Assembly (NCBI RefSeq): GCF_052030685.1
Contig: NZ_JBQAJM010000018.1
Location: 1 to 52,031, forward strand
Reading direction: 5' to 3'
DNA from: Caedibacter sp052030685
Lineage (GTDB): Bacteria > Pseudomonadota > Gammaproteobacteria > Francisellales > Francisellaceae
Length of the DNA: 52,031 nt
Shown here piece after piece: positions 9,465-17,283 of the stretch. Each line of letters begins with the position of its first letter. Within the stretch, counting starts at the first letter, position 1. The notes beneath the pieces were generated by a model that was not told the origin of the DNA, made no database searches, and saw nothing but the letters and a program-made list of their open reading frames with translations. The position numbers and the translations under genes are program-made.

Positions 9465-10661
9465 ATGACAAAGATTAAAAATTTTTCAGCACTTATTATT
9501 GTTATGGGTGCGCTGATGATTGCTTTTGCTGTGGTTGATATAAAGGCATTAATCGTCGTTATTTCACATAATACGGTGATCAATACGCTGATTGTGACGG
9601 GATGTTTTTTGGCTGTTTTATATGCTATGTGCAGTGCAATACAATTAAGAAAACAAGCTAATCTATGGCAAAGAGAACTTGCAAGTGATACGCCTTTTGC
9701 TGATGAAAAAGCGCTAAAAAGCATTTTTGGGTCGAGGTTTTATCACCTTGTAGCAAGTAATGGTGGTGCTTTGGAGGCGCTCATTGAAGAATGGCGTGAG
9801 TATAAAAGTTGGAGCATTAAAGCGCTAGAATATATGTCTGCGACTTTGATCGGTTTGGGACTGCTTGGGACATTTATTGGTATGATGCGCACTATGAGTA
9901 AGGTGTCTGATGTGCTTAATATGTCGAGTGCATCAAATATACTGAATTCATTAACTGCACCATTAGCTGGAATGTCAACGGCATTTTCAGCTTCTTTATT
10001 AGGCTTACTATTTTCTTTAATTGTTGGGCTTTTTGCGATTATTCTAGCACGAGCAACGACAGATTTTACTCAGCAGATTAAGGCTTGGATGTTAGATAAT
10101 AATATGTCCGACAGTGAGTCTGGCAATCATAGTAGTTTAATCAGTAAGGGTGCTAAGCCAACGTTTAAACTATTGAACGAAACATTGCCTCAGATTGCCG
10201 TGTTATTGCAAAAAAATAATGAGATGATAGCAACGTTACATAGCGCTCAAGAAAGTATGCAACAGCAACATAATCATGTTATTGCATCAATTGATCAAAA
10301 GCTAGATATCTATTTACAGCAATGCGTGAGTGCCTTGGCAGCAGTTGATGAGAAAATGTTGCAGATTACGAATGATTTGCCAGTAGTTAGTCAAAACTTA
10401 ATGGAGATTATTACTCATAGTGCAAGTACAACAGACTTACTGGTTCAAGAATCTCATCATCGAGTTGAGGAAATGAGTGTTTTGGTGAGTGATTTAATGT
10501 CTACTTTCCGTAAATTTCAAGCAGTAATTGTCGATGATGTTGAGCGAATCGAAAAAGCCACTACTACGCAATCATCAAACATATCTCTTAACCTGCTTCA
10601 GCAAATGTCTCAGATCAAATTCAGTTTAGAAAAAATGCTCAATGAGCAAAGTCAATTGTAA
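9465..10661 (+). CDS. MotA/TolQ/ExbB-like proton channel A subunit (SiiB-like) with long cytoplasmic tail
   Basis: 398 residues. Two N-terminal membrane segments (about 8-32 and 38-60) are followed by a cytoplasmic loop, then the MotA/TolQ/ExbB signature segment at about 123-141 (ATLIGLGLLGTFIGMM) and a fourth segment at about 163-200 (SLTAPLAGMSTAFSASLLGLLFSLIVGLF), with the conserved small residues lining the channel. The last ~190 residues are a polar, heptad-rich coiled-coil tail (for example MQQQHNHVIASIDQKLDIYLQQ), as in SiiB and in the ZorA subunit of Zorya. AAAAGG lies 8 bases before the ATG, and the gene is 24 bases after the RTX-like gene. In this family five A subunits surround two B subunits and use proton flow to do work. 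SiiB of Salmonella SPI-4 is the closest functional parallel given the neighbouring type I secretion genes. Confidence 0.8.
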   Translation: MTKIKNFSALIIVMGALMIAFAVVDIKALIVVISHNTVINTLIVTGCFLAVLYAMCSAIQLRKQANLWQRELASDTPFADEKALKSIFGSRFYHLVASNGGALEALIEEWREYKSWSIKALEYMSATLIGLGLLGTFIGMMRTMSKVSDVLNMSSASNILNSLTAPLAGMSTAFSASLLGLLFSLIVGLFAIILARATTDFTQQIKAWMLDNNMSDSESGNHSSLISKGAKPTFKLLNETLPQIAVLLQKNNEMIATLHSAQESMQQQHNHVIASIDQKLDIYLQQCVSALAAVDEKMLQITNDLPVVSQNLMEIITHSASTTDLLVQESHHRVEEMSVLVSDLMSTFRKFQAVIVDDVERIEKATTTQSSNISLNLLQQMSQIKFSLEKMLNEQSQL

Positions 10662-10694
10662 TTAATTACAAATTACTATTATTAAGAGGTTATT

Positions 10695-12215
10695 ATGAAT
10701 AAGTTTTTTAAGGTAGCTTTGACTGGCTTATTAAGTATGGTAGCAACTATAGTGACAGCAGACCAACAACCGTCGTTTTCATATATTGACTTTATGCCAA
10801 TAGAAATCAAAGCGCTGCTAAATACGAATGCGTCACAAAAGACATTGGCTTTAAAAACACATAGCGATAAATCAAGTGATGTGCGCGTGTTATATCCAAC
10901 GGCACAAATGCTCTTTAAAGCCCATATATCTGCAATGGAAAAAGATGTTAGAGCACCACAGAAAGCAGTAAGCAATAGTTCTATTTATGTTGATTTATCT
11001 GAGGCGATTAACAAAGCGTTACACTATGACTTATCAGTCGATGTATCTAAAATTCAGGAAAAAATTGCCAAAGCAAAGCTTAAGCAGGCAGGCTCTAAAT
11101 ATTGGCCTCAATTACAAGGGACATTAAGTTTTGCAAATTTTCATTATCTTGAAGGTAGTGATTATACAACCCCAGATTCTGATGTGCCTAACATCAACAT
11201 TTCAGCAGTCTATACGATTTATGATTTTGGGAAACGCTATTCCGCCTACGAGGCACAAGATAGCGCATTACAAGCAAGTAAATGGCAACGTGATATAACC
11301 AATCAAATGGTGACGGCGAAAGTCATTAAAAACTATCTCATGTATATACAATATGCTGAACTTGTCAGTGCGGATAAAGCTTATTTAGCACGTGTTAAAA
11401 ATATTGCAGATAAAGTCAATAAACGAGTAGATGCTGGGCTGTCGATTATGTCAGATTTATTGCGATCAAAGGTTGCTGTTGATGAGGCAAATAATTTCTT
11501 AAGTAACGGTGAACTGAGATTACAAAAAGCCAAAGTCGACCTAGAGACAATCACTGGATTGTCTAGTGATAGCCAGCGTAATTATACATTCTACCAAGGC
11601 ATCACTCAGCAAAAATCATTTCCAAAATCACATCATTTAACACTTAACTATATTTATCAGCATAGTTTGCTATTGAAGCAACTTAAAGCGCAAGTATCGC
11701 AAGCCAAGTTTAACCATGAACAAGCAGTTAGCCAAGACTATCCGACTATTAATGTCAACGCTGGAGCAACCCAGTGGAGTCGGTCGGTTAAGTCGCCAAA
11801 ATTAAGTGGAAGTGTTAGTATAACAATGCCTATCTTTACCGGAGGATATAATTCAGCAGCAATTGAAAGTGCGGTACAGAGCCAGTTTCTTGCTGAAGAC
11901 AAACTAACAATGGCTATGCGTAATATCAATCAACAGTTAGAAGATAATTTGATTGTTTATCAGCGGATGCGTAAGAATTATGCGATTAACTTATTGACTG
12001 TCTCAAAATATAAAAAAGTGAATAAACTCTATAAAAAGGAATTTTTTGCAGGACATAGACCGTTATTGGATTTATTGAACTCTGAACGAGGGTTATATTT
12101 GGCGTTGATAGAAAAAATTAAAGATAAGATCAATGCCTATGAAGCACTGGTTAACCTCTATGAGCTTGCTGGAGAAACGCGTGATGTATTGAAATTTATA
12201 CACATGAGACAGTAA
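10695..12215 (+). CDS. TolC-family outer-membrane efflux/secretion channel (SiiC-like)
   Basis: 506 residues with a signal peptide (MNKFFKVALTGLLSMVATIVTA). An extra ~90-residue region precedes the TolC core, which starts near YVDLSEAINKALHYDLSVDVSKIQ. The core shows the duplicated TolC plan of long helices and barrel strands: QLQGTLSFANFHYLEG and ISAVYTIYDFGKRYSAYEAQ in the first half, TINVNAGATQWSRS and GSVSITMPIFTGGYNSAAIESA in the second. The 'IYDFGKR' and 'IFTGGYNSA' turns are typical of the family. It forms the outer-membrane exit duct of a type I secretion machine. GAGG lies about 7 bases before the ATG; the gene lies 33 bases after the MotA-like gene, so it is co-transcribed with it. 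LapE/SiiC-type assignment is from context. Confidence 0.82.
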   Translation: MNKFFKVALTGLLSMVATIVTADQQPSFSYIDFMPIEIKALLNTNASQKTLALKTHSDKSSDVRVLYPTAQMLFKAHISAMEKDVRAPQKAVSNSSIYVDLSEAINKALHYDLSVDVSKIQEKIAKAKLKQAGSKYWPQLQGTLSFANFHYLEGSDYTTPDSDVPNINISAVYTIYDFGKRYSAYEAQDSALQASKWQRDITNQMVTAKVIKNYLMYIQYAELVSADKAYLARVKNIADKVNKRVDAGLSIMSDLLRSKVAVDEANNFLSNGELRLQKAKVDLETITGLSSDSQRNYTFYQGITQQKSFPKSHHLTLNYIYQHSLLLKQLKAQVSQAKFNHEQAVSQDYPTINVNAGATQWSRSVKSPKLSGSVSITMPIFTGGYNSAAIESAVQSQFLAEDKLTMAMRNINQQLEDNLIVYQRMRKNYAINLLTVSKYKKVNKLYKKEFFAGHRPLLDLLNSERGLYLALIEKIKDKINAYEALVNLYELAGETRDVLKFIHMRQ

Positions 12216-12321
12216 TAATGAGTTCGATAAAAATCAGCTTGCTAATTGTTAAATTGAAATCAAATAAACTATTGATTGAATTTACTGCTTTTGCTCAACA
12301 GTCTTCATTTAGGAGTTATTT

Positions 12322-12873
12322 GTGAAAAGAAAAGCCTTTACCTATAATGGCGGCAATAATAAAACAACCTTTTGGGTGAGCTATGTCTCCTTAATGGTTA
12401 TTGTTTTAATTATGTATGTATTTTTTAATATGATCTTAGGTTTTTTATCTAGTATGACAGTACGTAACCAAGCTCAGGAAATACAACAGTCAAGTAGTAA
12501 CGTAGATAATGAGGCAGTATCGTCAAAAAGTTATAAATATTTGCAGCAAAATAAACGTACAGATTGGGATTTTAGCTTAAAATTAAAGTCTGATAGTTAT
12601 CGCTTAAGCAAGGCTGACTATGACAAGGTAAAAGCGTGGGTTGCTCAGCATCCTAATAGAAAATATGTCGTTGTCGTCTATGTTGCTAAAAATCAGAATT
12701 TTTCAACAGGTTCTCTATTAAGAAAGCAATATCTAATCTATAGTCAGTTACTAGCTTATATGCTGAACTCATTAAAAATTCCATCATCCAATATTGTCTA
12801 TCAAGATAATTTACCTTCACCTTATCCTTATGACATGATCAAAATGACGAGTGAACCATTAAATAAAAAGTAA
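12322..12873 (+). CDS. MotB/SiiA-like B subunit paralogue lacking the channel aspartate
   Basis: 183 residues: a short cytoplasmic N-terminus, one membrane segment (about 17-45) and a periplasmic domain. The segment entry reads W18-V-S-Y-V-S23-L-M. The same place in the second paralogue at 14393-14929 and in MotB/SiiA has W-x-x-Y-x-D, so the proton-carrying Asp is replaced by Ser23 here. The periplasmic part aligns by eye with that paralogue: WD-x-x-L near residue 73, a W...HP box near 107-112, then the LRKQYLIYSQLLAYM helix resembling the OmpA/MotB peptidoglycan-binding helix. AGGAG lies 6-7 bases before the GTG start at 12322. The gap from the TolC-like gene is 106 bases, so it may be in the same operon or have its own promoter. 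Confidence 0.7.
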   Translation: MKRKAFTYNGGNNKTTFWVSYVSLMVIVLIMYVFFNMILGFLSSMTVRNQAQEIQQSSSNVDNEAVSSKSYKYLQQNKRTDWDFSLKLKSDSYRLSKADYDKVKAWVAQHPNRKYVVVVYVAKNQNFSTGSLLRKQYLIYSQLLAYMLNSLKIPSSNIVYQDNLPSPYPYDMIKMTSEPLNKK

Positions 12874-12939
12874 GTGTTTTATGCACTAATGGCACTACCT
12901 TAAGAAGTAGCTTGTAGATATAGATTTTGCAACGAACTT

Positions 12940-13075
12940 AAATCCACCATCCCTGATAAAGAATGGATTGCCACGCATCCATGCTCGCAATGACACCCTA
13001 TGACTTGTCATCCTGAACTAGGATGGCGTAAGGATCGTGTGCGAAGCTGCCATGGATGGTTTGTGATGGGTATAC
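12940..13075. repeat. Palindromic dispersed-type repeats between converging operons
   Basis: A GC-richer block in an AT-rich gap holds nested inverted repeats. ATTGC (12967-12971) pairs with GCAAT (12987-12991) around an inner GCAT-CC-ATGC palindrome (12975-12984). CATCCT (13009-13014) pairs with AGGATG (13020-13025) around a 5-base loop. The 'GGATTGCCACG...GCTCGCAATGACA' style resembles dispersed palindromic repeats common in intergenic gaps of many Proteobacteria. Lying between two converging genes, the hairpins could end transcription from both sides, but no long T-run follows. Confidence 0.5.
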
Positions 13076-13085
13076 GGTTGAGTTC

Positions 13086-14396
13086 TTAAACTTCAGTAAG
13101 TGCTGTATTTGCCCCAGTAAGCATGGGCTTTAGAATGTATTGGGCAACGGTTCTTTTGCCAACGATAATATAACCGTCGACTTGCATACCAGGATATATT
13201 TTAATGTGTTGGTTGTGAATGTCTTGCTCATTAAGATCGACATCAACCTCAAAGTACGGTCTTTTATTGCCATTGATGTTATCATCTTTAGTGTCAGCAC
13301 TAATAAGAGATACTGTTCCAGATAGAAAGTTTGCACCAATCGTTGAAATCGAATTAATAGCAATTTTCACAGGCATGCCAACCCACAATTTGTCGCGATC
13401 ACTTGGAGATACTTTAAGAACGCAGATGATAGGAACATTGTCAGGAGATATTTCAAATAGTTTACCTCCTGAGGGTATAAAAGCTCCTGCATTAGACTTA
13501 AAGATGCTTTGAATTATTCCATTGGTTGGGCTAAAAACATTCTCAATTTTTTTGCGATCTGATATTCCGGTTTGTTTGGCGTTAAGCTCAGCAAGTTGTT
13601 GCTCTAATTGTAATAGTTTATTGCGTTTATCTGACATGAAATCGGTATGGATTTTAGTAACCTTTAATTGAGCTTCATAAGCTTGAGATTTTAAAAGTTC
13701 TTGTCTAGAAATAGCGGTATTAAGTTGATTAAGAATCTTTTGCTCTTCGGCTTCTTGATTGAGTAATGCAGATTTTGATGCAGCTTCTTCTTTAACCAAA
13801 TCTTTAATTATTTTGACTTGATCTGAGATGAGTTGCTTTTGCTTTTTTAAACCTTCAATGTCTATGGTATTGGCTTTGATTTCATCAAGCTTTTCCTGAT
13901 AGCTGTTTTTAGCAAGTTTTTCATTTTGCTCATAGGTATCAATCTCACTGTCATAGACGTTCTTTTCTGTCAGAAACATAGCTTGAGTGACGCCCTTAAT
14001 ATTAATATTTTCCCATATGAATGGTTTTTGATTAATCTCCGCATTAAGACGTGTAGCTTGTAGCTGTAGCATGGCAATACTACCTGTGTTCTTGGTGTAT
14101 TCTTGACTAACATAGCTATTATCTATTATGGCGAGGAGTTGTCCTTTCTCGACATGTTGTCCTTCATGAACAAGTAGCTTTGAGATTGTGCCTCCTGTAG
14201 CGTGTTCGAGCATGATGTTTTTGAATTTGATTTGTAGATAACCCTTGGCATGCACCAAAATATCAAGACGCAAGAAGAATAAGCTAACCAAAAATGCGAT
14301 AAGTAAGCTTGCCAGCATAATCTTGAGATTGACACTTGAGTTTTTTACGGCAGTAACAAATTGTTGACTATTTATTTTTTTGAGTAAGGGTTTCAT
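13086..14396 (-). CDS. HlyD-family type I secretion periplasmic adaptor (SiiD-like)
   Basis: 436 residues. There is a short cytoplasmic N-terminus, one membrane anchor (about 27-46, IMLASLLIAFLVSLFFLRLD), then a biotinyl-lipoyl-like half motif (GGTISKLLVHEGQHVEKGQLLAIID). A ~190-residue coiled-coil hairpin follows, for example KNSYQEKLDEIKANTIDIEGLKK and QLNTAISRQELLKSQAYEAQ. The second lipoyl half is FSPTNGIIQSIFKSNAGAFIPSGGKLFEISP, and the HlyD C-terminal beta domain carries the family-typical IYPGMQVDGYIIVGKRTV. It bridges the inner-membrane ABC transporter to the TolC-like channel. Its ATG overlaps the stop of the upstream B-subunit gene (ATGA), pointing to translational coupling. Confidence 0.87.
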   Translation of the reverse strand: MKPLLKKINSQQFVTAVKNSSVNLKIMLASLLIAFLVSLFFLRLDILVHAKGYLQIKFKNIMLEHATGGTISKLLVHEGQHVEKGQLLAIIDNSYVSQEYTKNTGSIAMLQLQATRLNAEINQKPFIWENINIKGVTQAMFLTEKNVYDSEIDTYEQNEKLAKNSYQEKLDEIKANTIDIEGLKKQKQLISDQVKIIKDLVKEEAASKSALLNQEAEEQKILNQLNTAISRQELLKSQAYEAQLKVTKIHTDFMSDKRNKLLQLEQQLAELNAKQTGISDRKKIENVFSPTNGIIQSIFKSNAGAFIPSGGKLFEISPDNVPIICVLKVSPSDRDKLWVGMPVKIAINSISTIGANFLSGTVSLISADTKDDNINGNKRPYFEVDVDLNEQDIHNQHIKIYPGMQVDGYIIVGKRTVAQYILKPMLTGANTALTEV

Positions 14397-14929
14397 TTTT
14401 GTATCCTGATTTTTATCAGATTAGCTGTGCTTGAGGTTTGATTTGATTGATTGAGGAATTGTATTTGACTTGTCAAAATATTGTGCTTAGTGTGCATATA
14501 GTTAGCAATTTGAGCATAAAGAATGTAAATTTTGCGTAGCATTGCCCCAAGAGATGCATGTGTTTTGTTTGAAAGTTGTATGGAAACTTGATAGCGAGCA
14601 TTGCTACTTTTCGGATGCTTCTTCAACCATTGATCGATCATTTGCTGTTGCAAACTTGAAAAGTTTAAGGCGTCATCAATCGGTAGAGTCAAATCCCACT
14701 TTGTCACGTTTGCACTCTGATGCATATAAACAATAGGAGGCGGTGTGTGATGAGGTTGGGTTTTTGTTGACGGCTTCTGGTGTATATCAATCGTCATTTT
14801 TTGAGCGATGTTATACATACTTAGACGAATGATGAATACAATGCTAAACATGATAAAAATCATCACTAAAACAGTTAGCATATCGACATAAGCTGGCCAA
14901 ATAATATCATCTCTTTTTTCATGTGCCAT
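14393..14929 (-). CDS. MotB/SiiA-like proton channel B subunit with conserved aspartate
   Basis: 178 residues. The N-terminus gives the stator signature W11-P-A-Y-V-D16-M-L at the start of a single membrane segment (about 10-36, VDMLTVLVMIFIMFSIVFIIR). D16 occupies the place of MotB Asp32 / SiiA Asp13, the proton-binding residue. A Pro/His/Gln-rich linker (about 45-65) leads to a periplasmic domain with WDLTL, a W...HP box and LRKIYILYAQIANYM, shared with the paralogue at 12322-12873. This fold corresponds to a reduced OmpA/MotB peptidoglycan-binding domain. The gene lies between the ABC transporter (2-base gap) and the HlyD gene (ATGA overlap), so all three are one operon. It is expected to pair with the MotA-like subunit at 9465-10661, which is encoded in the other operon. 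Confidence 0.78.
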   Translation of the reverse strand: MAHEKRDDIIWPAYVDMLTVLVMIFIMFSIVFIIRLSMYNIAQKMTIDIHQKPSTKTQPHHTPPPIVYMHQSANVTKWDLTLPIDDALNFSSLQQQMIDQWLKKHPKSSNARYQVSIQLSNKTHASLGAMLRKIYILYAQIANYMHTKHNILTSQIQFLNQSNQTSSTANLIKIRIQK

Positions 14930-14931
14930 AT

Positions 14932-16905
14932 TTATTGAGTCCTTTGAGTTTTTAGAAAATTTTGTTTGTTATCTGAAAATACAATACCTGTTGAAGTAAG
15001 AACCGAAACTTGATCAACCAATTCAAGCAGGCTAGTGCGGTTTGAAAAAATGATGAGTGTGATCTCTTTATCCATTAGTCGTTTGCGCATGTTCTCGATA
15101 AAGGTGTTATGCGCTTTGAGTGATAAAAAGGTTGTGGGGTCATCTAGGATATATATTTTTTTGTCACTTGTTAGCGCCCTTGCTAAGTCTAACATTTGCC
15201 GTTTTTCATCAGAAAGAAGCTGACTGAAATGGTTGAAATGTGTATAGATACCATCTTTTAGATAAGGGATAATCCAATGCATAAAGTCTAAGGATAGAGC
15301 GGCTCTACACTTTTCTTTGGACGCCCAGAAATAACTAAAAATGGTCTCATGAAATAAAACGTATGGATAGCTAGAGTAGTAAGCATTTTGTTGTAAAGCA
15401 TCAAAGCCATAACTTTGATTGCGTTGAAATTGTATATTACCGCTGCTAGGGGACATGATGCCCATCAGTATCTTGGATAGTGATGTTTTACCAGAGCTAG
15501 GCTCAGCAATTATCAATAACCTAGAGTGTAGCGGAATATCTAAGCTAACGTTTTCAAATACATTGGATTTGTTGTCAAAAGATAAATTAACTTTACTAAT
15601 GTTCCAACCATCTGCCGTTGGTGACTGAAGATTATGACTAATGGGAAAAGGCGGTTGTTTATTATTTTCCGATGATTGAAAATCATTTATAGCATGAACT
15701 AAGTCTTTTACCTGTTTAAATGTTGGGATTGCGCTTAATAAACCCATAACAGGTTGAGATAGTTTTCCAGCCAATAAGATAACAGCAAATAGCGCACCTT
15801 GAGATATGACGTTTTCTTGGAGTAAATAGAATGCCAAAATAACGGTAAATACGGTTTGTGCTGAGCTAAGCAAAAAAATAATGGCGTGAAGATGACTATT
15901 TTGTTTGGTTTGCGTATTTTCTGCAATATCAAACGCCTCATACCTTTGACGGTATAGAGATAAAAATGTATGTTTCATTCCGTTGGCAATGAAATTTAAA
16001 AGTCCATCAGTTGGAATGTTTGTTGAAACATATTTTTTTTGATAAGTACCAAGAAAGTAAAAAATTAGCACAACTTGAATGATGCTAATAATCAGTGGCA
16101 CGAGTACAAGATAGCCGCCAACTAACCAGATACAAAACAAAAACAGAAAGAAAAAAGGTAAATCAATATAGTTGCCACTGATCACACGCCATGCGAGCAT
16201 TCTTAACTGCCCCAAACTATGAATGATGGTTTGTTGGTTCTTACCCCATTGATTATTTTTTGATGCTACTGCGTTAGTCGTGCTTTTGAGTATGGCGGGT
16301 TCGATGAACTGTATTATTTCGCTAGATAGTTTAATAGCGCTTTCTAACCTTACTTTTTTAAGGATAAATTCAAGCCCCAATAGCATTAAGACGATAATTG
16401 ATAATGTCCAAAGCGATGCAGTCGCGAATGCAGGCAATACTCGGCTATAAATAGCATTCATATAAAGGGGAATGGATAAATAAGTTAGATTGATAATAAG
16501 AGAGAGCAATAGCAAATAAATCAATTTACCTTTGAACTTCTCCCAGAGATGAAGTGGTTTAATTATTGAAAATTCGTGTGTTTTTTTTTCAAATCTGTAG
16601 AGAGTGTAATCGTTTTTTGTGATATCTGTGGCAGACTTGATTGTCCACTTATCCCCTATTTTAACTAGAAATTTGTCATTACTATTTTTTAGTTGATTTA
16701 TTTTTTCTTTGTTAAATGCAATATCTATTTGACTGCTGATGATATTTAGGATGGTTTGATCATTTTGAGTATCATCAAGTAAGAGATATAAGCGAGTGAG
16801 TAACTCTTGTGAGATTAGTGATCCATGTGTTTGAAGATGTATTTGTTGTATTGAATGCAGCAAGCTTGATATATCTTGACGCAAGAAAAATTTTTCAGTT
16901 GTCAT
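14932..16905 (-). CDS. Type I secretion ABC exporter with degenerate nucleotide-binding domain (SiiF-like)
   Basis: 657 residues: an N-terminal ~130-residue cytoplasmic part (possibly a degenerate peptidase-C39-like domain; no catalytic Cys/His pair recognised), a six-helix membrane domain (about 130-410) and a C-terminal ATPase domain (about 430-650). Key ATPase motifs are altered. Walker A reads AEPSSGKTS, keeping GKT but losing the first two glycines. The signature LSGGQ is LSDEK. Walker B ends ILDDPT, with Asp for the catalytic Glu. The switch His is missing (IIFSNRTS). The Q-loop region (QQNAYYSSYPYVLFHETIFSYF) is recognisable. GGGGA lies 4 bases before the ATG. It is the first gene of the three-gene minus-strand operon. 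ATP hydrolysis may be weak or need a partner; the reading frame is intact, so it does not look like a pseudogene. Confidence 0.82.
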   Translation of the reverse strand: MTTEKFFLRQDISSLLHSIQQIHLQTHGSLISQELLTRLYLLLDDTQNDQTILNIISSQIDIAFNKEKINQLKNSNDKFLVKIGDKWTIKSATDITKNDYTLYRFEKKTHEFSIIKPLHLWEKFKGKLIYLLLLSLIINLTYLSIPLYMNAIYSRVLPAFATASLWTLSIIVLMLLGLEFILKKVRLESAIKLSSEIIQFIEPAILKSTTNAVASKNNQWGKNQQTIIHSLGQLRMLAWRVISGNYIDLPFFFLFLFCIWLVGGYLVLVPLIISIIQVVLIFYFLGTYQKKYVSTNIPTDGLLNFIANGMKHTFLSLYRQRYEAFDIAENTQTKQNSHLHAIIFLLSSAQTVFTVILAFYLLQENVISQGALFAVILLAGKLSQPVMGLLSAIPTFKQVKDLVHAINDFQSSENNKQPPFPISHNLQSPTADGWNISKVNLSFDNKSNVFENVSLDIPLHSRLLIIAEPSSGKTSLSKILMGIMSPSSGNIQFQRNQSYGFDALQQNAYYSSYPYVLFHETIFSYFWASKEKCRAALSLDFMHWIIPYLKDGIYTHFNHFSQLLSDEKRQMLDLARALTSDKKIYILDDPTTFLSLKAHNTFIENMRKRLMDKEITLIIFSNRTSLLELVDQVSVLTSTGIVFSDNKQNFLKTQRTQ

Positions 16906-17283
16906 AATCCCCTACATAAAATTTTGTATTTTTGTTGAATAAAGTCTTGTCTTTGAGTGACCTCTTGCAGTAATTCAGCGAAATGGATTGCATTCTCCCC
17001 TTTTTAGTTATTTCATTGTGATGATGATCATCTTATGTTGAATGATATTTTATCTAGTTGATATGTTTTAAGTTTGTAGAATTATTTATTTAATATGTAT
17101 TTTTTATGCGTTTCCCATCAGTTTGAGAAAATAAGTCATTGCTCGTAACACCTCATATCTCATATCCCCCTCGTAAATTAAGCGCACCAATGATTAGTCA
17201 GTAGTATATTTTGCAGGTGAGGCTTTCAAATCCTTGTTAATCCTTTAATATACTTCCACCAATTAAGTTGTTGTGAGGTTATT
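16906..17283. other. Divergent intergenic region, 378 bases
   Basis: AT-rich gap between the minus-strand secretion operon and the plus-strand aminopeptidase gene; it must hold both promoters. A short palindrome GATGATCATC lies near 17022-17031. No RNA gene or mobile element seen, and I cannot assign -35/-10 pairs with confidence on either strand. The downstream gene has GAGG 5 bases before its ATG. Confidence 0.4.

Noticed and set aside
4665..16905. Zorya-type defence (ZorAB) as an explanation of the MotA/MotB-like genes
   Set aside because: No ZorC/ZorD/ZorE-type genes are present, and the genes are embedded among a full set of type I secretion components, which fits SiiAB-like function better.
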